64,000 nt of DNA from Metabacillus malikii. Its GTDB lineage: Bacteria > Bacillota > Bacilli > Bacillales > Bacillaceae. Positions 45,376-53,912 of the stretch are shown here, one piece after another (within the stretch, counting starts at the first letter, position 1; each line of letters starts with the position of its first letter). The notes beneath the pieces are model-generated. The model was not told the origin of the DNA. It saw only the letters and a program-made list of their open reading frames with translations, and ran no database searches. The position numbers and the translations under genes were made by a program. The stretch spans positions 124,001 to 188,000 of the forward strand of contig NZ_JAUSUD010000004.1 of assembly GCF_030813355.1 (NCBI RefSeq). The letters are read 5' to 3'.

Positions 45376-46125
45376 ATGAAAGGATTGCAACAATTAGAGC
45401 CCATTAATATAGATAGATTGTCAGATTGGGAAAAAGAGACGTTTGAAAAGTTCGCAAAAAAAATGAAGGACAGAGAGCAGTTATTTCCTTGTATACCGGC
45501 AACACAAGGCTTTGCATTAAACCATCTTCGTTATGGTTTTCTACCAGACCCTCGTAACGAGGAGGCTAAAATTCAACTTAGAAAGCTTTTAGCTGAGTAT
45601 ACAGAATCATCAAATGAGTTTGGGGATTATACTTCATTGATAATCTTTTTCAATACACCAGAAGTGCTGAAAGAAACGTATACAGTTGAACAATTCGAAG
45701 AAATTTTTTGGAATCAAATGAATGATTTAGCGAGTCATGATGAAAAAGAGTGGCCAGCACATATTCCTTCTAATCCAGAGGAAACGCTTTGGGAATTTTG
45801 TTTTCATGGTGAACAATACTTTATGTATTGTGGTACTCCTGCACATCGAAATCGAAAAAGCAGACACTTTGACGAGTATATGCTAGCAATTACTCCGAGA
45901 TGGGTGTTAACGAAGTTTGGAGAATCTCCTAAGTACGCAGAAAAAATCAGAAAACAAGTACGGAAGCGAATTGAAAAGTATGACTCTGTCCCGATTCACC
46001 CCGAATTAAACAGTTATGGAAATGAGGATAACTTTGAATGGAAACAATACTTTTTACATGATGATGATTCGGCTCTTTCAAAATGTCCTTTTCATAGAAT
46101 GCTAAAGAATGAAAAGGAAAAGTGA
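45376..46125 (+). CDS. YqcI/YcgG family protein
   Basis: 249 residues. Signature features: FPCIPATQGFALNHLRYGFL near residue 37, WEFCFHGEQYFMYCGTPAHR near 138, and a C-terminal LSKCPFHRML. The family is found in bacilli and some bacteria; the conserved Cys and His suggest a cofactor or metal site, but I cannot name a reaction. Start ATG with GGAGGTGATG upstream. A terminator follows. Confidence 0.9.
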   Translation: MKGLQQLEPINIDRLSDWEKETFEKFAKKMKDREQLFPCIPATQGFALNHLRYGFLPDPRNEEAKIQLRKLLAEYTESSNEFGDYTSLIIFFNTPEVLKETYTVEQFEEIFWNQMNDLASHDEKEWPAHIPSNPEETLWEFCFHGEQYFMYCGTPAHRNRKSRHFDEYMLAITPRWVLTKFGESPKYAEKIRKQVRKRIEKYDSVPIHPELNSYGNEDNFEWKQYFLHDDDSALSKCPFHRMLKNEKEK

Positions 46126-46135
46126 CGAATTTAGA

Positions 46136-46160
46136 GGTGACTCAAAATGATTGAGTCACC
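46136..46160 (+). terminator. Intrinsic terminator of YqcI/YcgG gene
   Basis: GGTGACTCA (46136-46144) and TGAGTCACC (46152-46160) form a 9-bp stem followed by CTTTTGC. Confidence 0.85.
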
Positions 46161-46178
46161 CTTTTGCTTTATATATTC

Positions 46179-46757
46179 TTAATTGCTAATTGATTGCCCA
46201 ATTTGTTTAATTAGTTCAATTGTCGTAACAATTGTTGCAAATTCCTTGTGTAATGTTGCTAGTTCATGGTTATGAATCGCTTCAGGTGGATAATAGGTTC
46301 CTTCATGATCTGTAAGTTCATAGGCTGCTGTTCCATCAGAGACTAGATATGTTTCATAACCTAAGTTACCACTCATTCGTGTTGTTGTGGAAACACAATG
46401 TTGTGTTGAAAATCCTGTGATGACGACAGATTGAATCTTTTTTTCCTGAAGGTAAGTTTCAAGCTTTGTTCCGATAAAAGCACTATTTACGCTCTTTTGA
46501 AAAATAGCTTCACCTTGAATTGGTTTAAGCATTGCTTTAAATTCAGTTCCTTGTGATTTGTAATGTAACGGTGATTTAGGGTCCATTGAAAGGTGTTGTG
46601 AATATATGATCTCCCATTTTTTTTTACGCCAAGTTGTTAATAGCTTTACGATATTGTCTTCAGCATCCGGGTTATTTCGTTTTCCCCAATAAGGGTCGTC
46701 AAAGCCGATTTGTGCATCTAAAACAAGAAGTGCAGGCTGCTTGAATAGTTGCGTCAT
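46179..46757 (-). CDS. Isochorismatase-like cysteine hydrolase
   Basis: 192 residues from the ATG with AAGGAG upstream; a longer frame starting earlier would run into the upstream SelO gene. Catalytic triad: Asp in LLVLDAQIGFDDP, Lys in FQKSVNSAFIG, Cys in STQHCVSTTTR. Nicotinamidase/isochorismatase fold, cytoplasmic; the substrate is undetermined. It lies 22 bp after selO on the same strand and is probably cotranscribed. Confidence 0.88.
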   Translation of the reverse strand: MTQLFKQPALLVLDAQIGFDDPYWGKRNNPDAEDNIVKLLTTWRKKKWEIIYSQHLSMDPKSPLHYKSQGTEFKAMLKPIQGEAIFQKSVNSAFIGTKLETYLQEKKIQSVVITGFSTQHCVSTTTRMSGNLGYETYLVSDGTAAYELTDHEGTYYPPEAIHNHELATLHKEFATIVTTIELIKQIGQSISN

Positions 46758-46779
46758 AATTATTGCTCCTTTTTTACGT

Positions 46780-48243
46780 TCATGTTCCGCAATATGTGCG
46801 ATAAGGTGTTTGTTGGGCTGGACAGACTGTATAATCCTCATGTTCTAATGAATAGGCATATGGATTTTTAAGAACGTGCAACAGTTTTTCTAAAACAGTA
46901 AAATCCCCTTCTGTTACTGCCGCTGATAATGCTTCCTCAACTCGATGATTTCTCGGGATGATTGATGGATTTGATTGTTTCATTAGTGTGATAGCTGCTT
47001 CCTTTGTTTCAACTTGTTGTGATAATCTTTTTTGCCACTTGTTATACCATATGTTAAATTCTTCACTTTTAAACAATGGAGTTTCTAGTTGTTGTTCTAG
47101 TGTCAGTGCTCTAAACGTGTTCGTATAATCTGCTGCATATTTTTCCATTAGATTTAGAAGTTCCTCAATTAGTAACCCGTCATGTTCTTCTTTGTGAAAG
47201 AGGCCAAGCTTTTTTCTCATTCCGGTATTCCAAAATTGATAAAACAATGCAGTGTAATTAGAAATTTCAGCTTGAGCAATTTCGAGTGCTTTTTCTTCTT
47301 CATCATCAAGAAAGGGTAGTAACGTTTCTGCAAAGCGCGCCAAGTTCCACCCGCCAATATATGGTTGGTTACCGTATGCATACCTGCCTTCTCTGTCAAT
47401 CGAGCTAAAAACAGTTGCAGGATTGTATGTATCCATAAATGCGCATGGGCCATAATCGATTGTTTCCCCGCTAATTGTCATGTTATCAGTATTCATAACA
47501 CCATGAATAAAGCCGACTAACTGCCATTTAGCAATAAGCTGTGCTTGGCGATTTATGACATCTCTCAAAAACATTACATAACGATTTGTGTCATTTGTTA
47601 TATCCGGATAATGCCGCGAGATTGTATAATCTGCTAATTTACGTTGTTCTTCGACCGTCCCCCATTGTGCTGCATATTGAAACGTTCCGACACGAATATG
47701 GCTAGCAGCTACACGTGTTAAAATTGCACCTGGCAGCATTGTTTCACGGATGATTTCCTCTCCTGTTGTAATAACCGCAAGACTCCGAGTTGTTGGAATG
47801 CCTAATGCATACATTGACTCACTAATTATGTATTCTCTTAGCATTGGACCTAGTGCTGCCCGTCCATCTCCACCACGAGAATAAGGCGTCCTACCTGCTC
47901 CTTTTAGTTGAATATCAACTCGATTACCAGATCGTGTGATATGCTCCCCGTATAAAATGGCCCGCCCGTCTCCGAGCATATTAAAATGTCCAAATTGATG
48001 ACCAGCGTAGGCTTGTGCAAGAGGTGCTGCTCCGCTTGGGATTGTGTTACCAGCTAACTGCTGTACACCAAGCTCGGTATCTAATTCTTCAGTATTTAAG
48101 CCAAGTGATTCGGCCAATTCTTTGTTTAAAATAATGGTTGTCGGTGATTGAACCTCTGTCGGTAGCTGTTTTTTGAAAAATGTTTGTGGCAATGATGTAT
48201 AACTATTTTCAAAATTCCAACCAATTTTTGCTTGTTCTGTCAT
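46780..48243 (-). CDS. selO: SelO/YdiU pseudokinase-fold AMPylase
   Basis: 487 residues, normal length. [30 protein letters not shown] and [20 protein letters not shown] (ATP and metal binding residues of the inverted kinase fold) are intact. The C-terminus ends YRTYCGT, keeping the penultimate Cys-Gly-Thr pattern that in eukaryotic SelO has selenocysteine. SelO transfers AMP to protein hydroxyls and responds to redox stress. It precedes the isochorismatase-like gene, 22 bp apart. RBS AAGGAG before ATG. Confidence 0.94.
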   Translation of the reverse strand: MTEQAKIGWNFENSYTSLPQTFFKKQLPTEVQSPTTIILNKELAESLGLNTEELDTELGVQQLAGNTIPSGAAPLAQAYAGHQFGHFNMLGDGRAILYGEHITRSGNRVDIQLKGAGRTPYSRGGDGRAALGPMLREYIISESMYALGIPTTRSLAVITTGEEIIRETMLPGAILTRVAASHIRVGTFQYAAQWGTVEEQRKLADYTISRHYPDITNDTNRYVMFLRDVINRQAQLIAKWQLVGFIHGVMNTDNMTISGETIDYGPCAFMDTYNPATVFSSIDREGRYAYGNQPYIGGWNLARFAETLLPFLDDEEEKALEIAQAEISNYTALFYQFWNTGMRKKLGLFHKEEHDGLLIEELLNLMEKYAADYTNTFRALTLEQQLETPLFKSEEFNIWYNKWQKRLSQQVETKEAAITLMKQSNPSIIPRNHRVEEALSAAVTEGDFTVLEKLLHVLKNPYAYSLEHEDYTVCPAQQTPYRTYCGT

Positions 48244-48316
48244 TTTCGTCTCCTTAGTACGTCATTAATTATCATCATATCATAGGTTGTAAAAAGTTTA
48301 GTGTACAAAAAAAAGC

Positions 48317-48337
48317 AATGGAATAGAGTACTCCATT
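48317..48337 (-). terminator. Terminator of the MFS gene
   Basis: AATGGA (48317-48322) pairs with TCCATT (48332-48337); read leftward it continues into eight T after GC. It is ~160 bp from the stop codon of the MFS gene, with no gene in between. Confidence 0.72.
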
Positions 48338-48496
48338 ACTTATGTTTCTCATATCGGTGTTCATTTATGATTACCGATTTAGCTGATAGCTCTTTTTTTA
48401 CTATAAGAAGCTATACTGTGAATAATCGCTTGACATCCAGTACTAGCGCCTAGCCCTTCGAAAAGTCATAAGCTGATCAATAATTTAAGGATTAGT

Positions 48497-49792
48497 TTAT
48501 GCTTGTCGGGGCTGTTCAAGGTGCTTACGCTTTTGTTCTTGTGCTACTTCCCTAGAGTTTTCTTTAATTAGTAAGCCACCGATCAGTCCCATTAATGCAA
48601 AGACAGCCGGTATCATAAAGCCGTAAAAATATCCGATACTCGCTTCAGCACCTTGGAAATGGTCAAGAACTTTTCCGAACGCACTTGGTAATAGGACAGC
48701 ACTTATAAATCCACCCATATTCGCAAAACCGGAGACAACACCGACTTCTTTAACATCGAACGTTTTGCGGACAACAGCAAATGTTAAGGCACTTGCACCA
48801 TTTCCATAACCAATTAAAAAATAAAGAAGGATAAGCATGAAAAATGGTGGCTTTCCTTGAAACAATATGAAAGATGACCAGCATAGTAAGACAACGATAT
48901 GGACAAGAACATATGGTTTGCGAATCATACCGAGCTTACTTGAAAGCCAACTTGTTAGCGGTGCACCAATCATTGCTCCTAATAACCCGATCATTACAAA
49001 TTGACTTGCACCAGAACGAGACATTTCAAAGACATTCATCCCATAAGGTACAGCCCAAGAACCGATAAAGCCGACATACGTTCCGACTGTACCATAATGA
49101 CATAAAAATGTTGCCCACGCTTGGCGATTTGTAAATACACGTTTTAATATGTCAGATGTTTTTTCGTGGTGTTGTATAGATTTTTTTATAGTGGATTTTG
49201 TCTCTGTTTGTTCAAATTTCTTAGGATTTCGAATTAACACAAAATAGAGAAGGATTCCACATAAACAGATAATAATCCCTGTTGTGGAAAACGGTGGTCT
49301 CCAGCCGGTATTGGATATCCATATAGAAAAAGGAACGGTAGCCATTAAAAATCCGAGACTCCCTGTCATGCCGGCCATGCCTAGTAATTTAACAAACTCA
49401 TTTCCCTTGAACCATACGCTTAAGATTAACACTAGATTTATCCATATTGTTGCATCGCCAGTACCAACTATTAATCTCGCAACTAGAAGTACATATTCAT
49501 TCGCAGCTATACTATATAGGAACGTTCCAATCCCAGTAAGGAACGTACCAATGACTAGAAATATATTTGGACCATAGCGGTCAGATAAGATACCTACCGG
49601 AACTTGTAACCCAGCATAGGCAAAAAATTGAACACTTGTTAGCAACCCTATCATTGAAGCTGTTATGTGAAAGTCAGTCATCAATTGGTCAGTAATTAAT
49701 CCTGGTGCGGTTCGTTGGCTGACAATGAGAAAGTATGTCAATAACACACTTCCAAAGACGACCCAACGATACTTGCTGTTTTGTTTATCCAT
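48497..49792 (-). CDS. Major facilitator superfamily transporter
   Basis: 431 residues with 12 hydrophobic helices in two halves. The MFS A-loop motif is visible in VPVGILSDRYGPNIFLVIGT (residues about 65-85). It resembles the ACS/NarK-like or OPA cluster of bacillar MFS carriers, but the substrate is unclear. Gly-rich helix GRGNGASALT-type stretch and Pro-rich loops are normal for the fold. Start ATG with AGGAG upstream. It is a single-gene unit. Confidence 0.88.
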   Translation of the reverse strand: MDKQNSKYRWVVFGSVLLTYFLIVSQRTAPGLITDQLMTDFHITASMIGLLTSVQFFAYAGLQVPVGILSDRYGPNIFLVIGTFLTGIGTFLYSIAANEYVLLVARLIVGTGDATIWINLVLILSVWFKGNEFVKLLGMAGMTGSLGFLMATVPFSIWISNTGWRPPFSTTGIIICLCGILLYFVLIRNPKKFEQTETKSTIKKSIQHHEKTSDILKRVFTNRQAWATFLCHYGTVGTYVGFIGSWAVPYGMNVFEMSRSGASQFVMIGLLGAMIGAPLTSWLSSKLGMIRKPYVLVHIVVLLCWSSFILFQGKPPFFMLILLYFLIGYGNGASALTFAVVRKTFDVKEVGVVSGFANMGGFISAVLLPSAFGKVLDHFQGAEASIGYFYGFMIPAVFALMGLIGGLLIKENSREVAQEQKRKHLEQPRQA

Positions 49793-49928
49793 CTGTAAAA
49801 AACTCCTGTCCGTTTATTCCCTCCACCATTATACTTTATTCATACATATTTATGGGTATTTCATGACACATAGATAATAAGTTTTAATATTCAATCAATT
49901 CAGTTTTAGCATATCACAACACGTAAAA

Positions 49929-49964
49929 AAGCAGAAGTTCTATTAGATTAGAAACTTTCTGCTT
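49929..49964 (-). terminator. Intrinsic terminator of the aldo/keto reductase gene
   Basis: GCAGAAGTT (49931-49939) pairs with AACTTTCTGC (49953-49962) with one bulge; read leftward, TTTTTTACG follows. Confidence 0.8.
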
Positions 49965-49976
49965 TATTTTTTATAA

Positions 49977-50924
49977 TTAATCAGCTAGTATTTCTTCAAT
50001 TTGTTGAAGTGTTTCATTACTTAGCTTTACGCCTGATGCTTTAACATTTTCTTCGAGCTGCTCTGGACGGCTTGCTCCTACGAGTGCGCTTGCTACGTTT
50101 GGTTGTCTTAATATCCAAGCAATCGCTAATTGTGAGAGTGTAAGCTGTTCATGAGCTGCTATTGTTTTGAGTTGTTCTACTCTGTCTAAGTTTTTGTCAT
50201 TAAGTACACCGTATAAATCGCCTAGATTTTCTTGGGTTGCACGGCTACCTGCTGGGGCTTCTTCGCCCTTTTTGTATTTACCTGTTAATACACCTTGAGC
50301 TAATGGTGAGAAGACTACTTGGCCAATTCCGTGTTTTTCGCTGACGGGAATAATCTCTTTTTCTATGTAGCGTTGCAGCATACTGTAATTTGGCTGATTG
50401 ACGACGATTCGGTCTAATAGTTTTTTATCTGCAAGATGTACTGCTTCTGTAATCTGTTCTGGTGTCCACTCACTAACACCTACATAAAGTATTTTACCTT
50501 GTCTAACTAAGTCATCAAGCGCACGTAGTGTCTCTTCAAGTGGTGTTTCTGTATGAAAACGGTGACAATAATAAATATCAATATAATCTGTGCCCAGTCT
50601 TTCAAGACTTGCATGACATTGCTCTAAAATATGTTTACGCGAAAGCCCTTGATCATTTGGACCATCGCCCATTTTTCCAAATACTTTAGTCGCTAATACG
50701 TATGAACTACGGTCGTATTTGCTTAATGCTTTTCCTACCACTTTTTCTGCTTCTCCACGCATATAGACGTTAGCTGTGTCAAAGAAGTTAATGCCTAGAT
50801 CGAATGCTTTTTCGATTGAAGCTGTAGCTTTTTGCTCCTCCACATATCCACCATACGTTAACCAACTGCCTAAACTAATTTCACTTACCTTTAGACCGGT
50901 ATTGCCTAAACGACGATATTCCAT
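49977..50924 (-). CDS. Aldo/keto reductase
   Basis: 315 residues from the ATG with AAGGTG 9 nt upstream; a GTG four codons before is less favoured. TIM barrel with the catalytic set: Asp and Tyr in FFDTANVYMRGEAE, Lys in LATKVFG, His in DIYYCHRFH. NADPH-binding GVSEWTPEQI and the C-terminal LVGASRPEQLEENVKA are intact. Family close to the Kv-channel beta / YhdN-like reductases. It reduces aldehydes or ketones; the substrate is not readable. Terminator follows. Confidence 0.9.
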   Translation of the reverse strand: MEYRRLGNTGLKVSEISLGSWLTYGGYVEEQKATASIEKAFDLGINFFDTANVYMRGEAEKVVGKALSKYDRSSYVLATKVFGKMGDGPNDQGLSRKHILEQCHASLERLGTDYIDIYYCHRFHTETPLEETLRALDDLVRQGKILYVGVSEWTPEQITEAVHLADKKLLDRIVVNQPNYSMLQRYIEKEIIPVSEKHGIGQVVFSPLAQGVLTGKYKKGEEAPAGSRATQENLGDLYGVLNDKNLDRVEQLKTIAAHEQLTLSQLAIAWILRQPNVASALVGASRPEQLEENVKASGVKLSNETLQQIEEILAD

Positions 50925-51118
50925 ATCGTTGCACACCTTCCTATTATGTATTTTGCGAAAAAGTCTTATCTAACTATTATATTTTATCATGTTGGAGAAG
51001 GATTTTCTTGTAAGAAGACTTGAAATCTGATTGTAAATCGCAGAATGTTTCAAATGCTAAACTGCTATTTTTTTAAGTAATTAAAAAATATATTAAATAA
51101 AAGATACTACAAGAAAAA

Positions 51119-51152
51119 AGTGCGTTAAATCCTATTTATGGATTCACGCACT
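51119..51152 (-). terminator. Intrinsic terminator of the 180-aa membrane protein gene
   Basis: AGTGCGT (51119-51125) and ACGCACT (51146-51152) with an inner ATCC/GGAT pair make the stem; read leftward, TTTTTCTTG follows. Confidence 0.82.
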
Positions 51153-51165
51153 ATATATAAATTTT

Positions 51166-51708
51166 TTAAGCCTTAACTTGTTGTGGTTGTGATTGCGGCT
51201 TAGGTTTAGGTTTACGTTTATAAATGATAATTTCCGAGTATTTAGTAAAAAATATGAGTACAAATATGGCAACGGAAATACCTAAATGATAGGTAGGGTC
51301 TGCTTCAAAGAAAGAGAGTTTATACAATAATATTGGAATTGAAATAATCATAACGACTGCTGCTCCGATAAAGCAAAAAATGAATAAGAGTATATCAAGT
51401 ATTGTATTTGCCCAGAATGGGAGATCGAAGTCTGTGATAACATCCTTAGAATTATTATAGAAATCCCAACCATCCATTGGATAGTCGATGATGGACTTGC
51501 CTAATATGGCAAAACTATTAATTAAACCATCAAAGAAGTTAAGTTCCTCTTTAATAACAAACTCATTATTATCATTTGTTGAATATTCCTTCCAGATGAC
51601 TTTGAAATTGTCGTCCGTTTGCTCAGAAACATTATAATCTGCAAGAGACATTCCATAAATTATTGCTAACCCTACTAACAGTATAGTTAGTCTTTTTAAA
51701 ATCTTCAT
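51166..51708 (-). CDS. Hypothetical membrane protein
   Basis: 180 residues. A signal-like N-terminal helix (about 5-23), an acidic external region (DNNEFVIKEELNFFDG), then helices near 99-122 and 140-160 and a basic Pro/Gln C-terminus (KPKPKPQSQPQQVKA). I do not recognise a family. Start ATG with AAGGTG upstream, so the gene is likely real. It is on its own, with a spacer on both sides. Confidence 0.7.
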   Translation of the reverse strand: MKILKRLTILLVGLAIIYGMSLADYNVSEQTDDNFKVIWKEYSTNDNNEFVIKEELNFFDGLINSFAILGKSIIDYPMDGWDFYNNSKDVITDFDLPFWANTILDILLFIFCFIGAAVVMIISIPILLYKLSFFEADPTYHLGISVAIFVLIFFTKYSEIIIYKRKPKPKPQSQPQQVKA

Positions 51709-52245
51709 TATATTTCACCTTCTAAATTCTAAGTATCTATTTTATGTATGAGAGTCTAAAAGAATATGGACGTTAACTGCCAATGAACATTCTATTACCT
51801 AGCTTAGCCTTTTACTTTTACAAATTAAGTTCATTCTCGACATTTTCTATTATTATGATTGACTTTATTGTACTGTCAGATTATCATTTTTTTCCATGGT
51901 CCTTAACTACTATTTCAGTTAAATATAGCTTGACTCCTCTTATATCAAGTGATTGCGTAGTATAAATAATTTTATCTATAGAGAGAATGGAGATAAATTA
52001 TGATTATTAACAAATTACCTATGTAAAAAGTATTGTTAATTAGTTAAACGTGACAATTTATTTGTGTTATCACGATGATAACTTAAACCTTTTTACTACT
52101 TTGCTTTTGAAACGGAGTATATTCATGGTTATTTTTAGTAAAAAGTACTTACCTCATGGTCGAGAGTTGGTGTCGAAAAAGGTTGAATAAACATTTTGGA
52201 CTACCGGGATAATAATAGTATGAAAGTCTTACTGGAGGGATATTT
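51709..52245. other. Spacer between membrane protein and sporulation-type small gene
   Basis: About 540 bp. No supported gene. A sigma-A-like pair TTGACT-N17-TATCAT lies at 51859-51887 (+) and a GTTATCA/TGATAAC hairpin at 52066-52082. The 3' part carries the promoter described at 52185-52214. Confidence 0.5.
52185..52214 (+). promoter_or_regulatory. Possible sigma-G/sigma-F (forespore) promoter
   Basis: GAATA (52185-52189) is followed by 18 nt and GATAATA (52208-52214). The sigma-G consensus is GMATA-N17/18-CATNNTA. The only changes are G for C in the first base and A for C later in the -10. The predicted start lies about 25 nt before a GTG-initiated 45-residue protein. Confidence 0.5.
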
Positions 52246-52383
52246 GTGAAAGAAAATAAAAAACAACGTAAACAGGGAGTTAGTCAAGAACGTAGTAAAT
52301 CAGAATTACTTAAAGAAAAAGGTAATGAAACTGTACTAAAAGACGGCTTTCGTTATGATTATAATGACCCTTCGGAGTTTTAG
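52246..52383 (+). CDS. 45-residue charged protein, possibly sporulation-related
   Basis: GTG start 7 nt after GGAGG; codes MKENKKQRKQGVSQERSKSE, LLKEKGNETVLKDGFRYDYN and DPSEF. Very hydrophilic, rich in Lys, Glu, Asn and Gln, in the style of minor forespore proteins, but not matching any SASP family that I can name. Upstream there is a sigma-G-like promoter and downstream an intrinsic terminator, so it is a stand-alone transcript. Confidence 0.65.
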   Translation: MKENKKQRKQGVSQERSKSELLKEKGNETVLKDGFRYDYNDPSEF

Positions 52384-52389
52384 AGGTGA

Positions 52390-52424
52390 AAACCGCATTT
52401 ATTTTTTAATGCGGTTTGCTTTTT
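52390..52424 (+). terminator. Intrinsic terminator of the 45-aa gene
   Basis: AAACCGCATT (52390-52399) pairs with AATGCGGTTT (52408-52417), followed by GCTTTTTT. Confidence 0.88.
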
Positions 52425-52484
52425 TATCTTATTGTTAAGTTGTTATAAATAATTTCAGAAAGTAATAGGAGAAAGAGAGTATAC

Positions 52485-52634
52485 ATACAAAGAAATATTA
52501 CATTCCTTACCTTACTAATAATGGGTTGTATAGGTTTCACTTTGTCAGGAGCAATTGGTTATCAGCAATTTCAATACTATTGTAAAGATTTTTGTCAAAA
52601 AGTAGAGTGTACCAGGTTCATTCATATGCATTAA
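52485..52634 (+). pseudogene. Possible small cysteine-containing membrane peptide without a start codon
   Basis: An open frame IQRNITFLTLLIMGCIGFTL, SGAIGYQQFQYYCKDFCQ, KVECTRFIHMH follows GGAGAAAGAGAG. It has one hydrophobic helix and three Cys in its tail. No ATG, GTG or TTG lies at a suitable distance; an AUA or GUA start would be needed, or the internal ATG would leave a short peptide. It may be a decayed gene or an unusual start. Confidence 0.3.
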
Positions 52635-52888
52635 AAAAACCTAACATGTTGCTCAATGCCGGGATAATGCTGTAACATGACCAGAGTTTGTGACGCTTGT
52701 TACAACTTTTTATTTATCACTTATACATAACACTTCAAAAACAACAAATGGAAAGGCCCATGATGATGCTACCGACTTACTTGGTAAGAGTGTAATTAGT
52801 TGTTTCATTGACGTTCCCACTTATTACACTAGAAGGAGCGCATTCTTTAAAGTTTCTATCATATTCGATGATATTTGAAGATAAAAAA

Positions 52889-52920
52889 CCTATCCTCTCA
52901 TCATAGTGTGAGAAGATAGG
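52889..52920 (-). terminator. Intrinsic terminator of the MBL-fold gene
   Basis: CCTATCCTCTCA (52889-52900) and TGAGAAGATAGG (52909-52920) form a long stem; read leftward it ends in TTTTTTATC. Confidence 0.85.
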
Positions 52921-52932
52921 AATGAAACAGAG

Positions 52933-53778
52933 TTAATTTACATATTTTCCGTAGTGAGGGACAGCGATGCTATCAAAATCACGAGCAAGTTTTGTTAAGT
53001 TGTCTGTTAATTCTGCTCCTGTCATTGGTAAGCCGTGTCCTGTTACGGCTACAGAGGGTTGTAACGCTTCTAATTTTTTTACTGAATCTCGTGCTGCATC
53101 CCAGTCAGTTGTTAAATATCGGGGCGGTCCACTAATTTCTTTTTCTTGTGTTAAAACTTTATATAATGATTCTTGTTTTACAGTAACAAAAGCATCCCCG
53201 ACAATTAATGCACGGTCTCTATCTCTAAATAGTGATACATGTCCAGGAGAATGCCCTGGTGTGTGTATATAGCGGAACTCAGGCAAATGTGGGACTATGC
53301 CGTCAGTTGGAAGCACTTTTATATTGTCACCAAGATTTATCGGCTCATTTGGGAACATCGGGGACATTTTTGCCACCATTCCGCCTTCAACTGTAGGATC
53401 AGGATCTGGATAGCCTTTTTGTCCAGTTAGATAAGGTATCTCTAATGTATGAGCATAAACGGGAACGTCCCAGTGGTTAACAAGTTCAATAATCGCACCA
53501 ACATGGTCAAAGTGCCCGTGAGTTAAGATAATTGCTTGCGGACGACTACCTGCCCCAAATCTTTCTTCAGTAACCGAGATAATTTCCTCTGCTGAGCCGG
53601 GCATCCCCGCATCAACTAATACAAATTCATTCGAGTCTGGATTTCCAACAAGTGAAATGTTCACAATTTGGATTGTATGTTGGTATATGTCAGGTAAAAC
53701 AGCCATCCCCACTCCACTACCGATTGATGTTGTAGGGATAAATTTATAGTCACTTCCATAATGCATTTGCTTGTCCAT
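52933..53778 (-). CDS. Metallo-beta-lactamase-fold hydrolase
   Basis: 281 residues from the ATG with GAGGG 7 nt upstream; the longer frame starting at 53913 would run through a terminator. The metal motif LTHGHFDHVG is intact, and the second metal His in HTPGHSPGHVSLF and Asp in IVGDAFVTVKQ complete the binuclear site. AVTGHGLPM is near the end. Similar bacillar proteins are annotated as MBL-fold hydrolases related to YflN/YobT; substrate unknown. Cytoplasmic. Terminator follows. Confidence 0.9.
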   Translation of the reverse strand: MDKQMHYGSDYKFIPTTSIGSGVGMAVLPDIYQHTIQIVNISLVGNPDSNEFVLVDAGMPGSAEEIISVTEERFGAGSRPQAIILTHGHFDHVGAIIELVNHWDVPVYAHTLEIPYLTGQKGYPDPDPTVEGGMVAKMSPMFPNEPINLGDNIKVLPTDGIVPHLPEFRYIHTPGHSPGHVSLFRDRDRALIVGDAFVTVKQESLYKVLTQEKEISGPPRYLTTDWDAARDSVKKLEALQPSVAVTGHGLPMTGAELTDNLTKLARDFDSIAVPHYGKYVN

Positions 53779-53850
53779 TACATAACCCTCTTTCGTAAAA
53801 GTGTGACACGTTTGTAGTCTTCCATATCGGAAAGTCAATAAAGCATGAAA

Positions 53851-53878
53851 AAACTGGCTAAAAAAGCTTAGCCAGTTT
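53851..53878 (-). terminator. Terminator between MATE-like gene and MBL gene
   Basis: AAACTGGCTAA (53851-53861) and TTAGCCAGTTT (53868-53878) form an 11-bp stem with a 6-nt loop; read leftward it is followed by TTTTCATGC. It ends the upstream exporter transcript and excludes the longer reading of the MBL gene. Confidence 0.83.
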
Positions 53879-53912
53879 AATAAATGTTTAATTTGGGTGG
53901 AATTTGAGTGCA

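Noticed and set aside
46758-46841. Longer N-terminus of the isochorismatase-like protein
   Set aside because: It overlaps the end of selO, and the internal ATG follows AAGGAG directly.
51783-51965. 60-codon ORF in the spacer before the 45-aa gene
   Set aside because: No ribosome binding site; composition of non-coding DNA.
52690-52878. 62-codon + strand ORF before the MBL-gene terminator
   Set aside because: No start signal; runs antisense towards the MBL terminator and lacks any motif.
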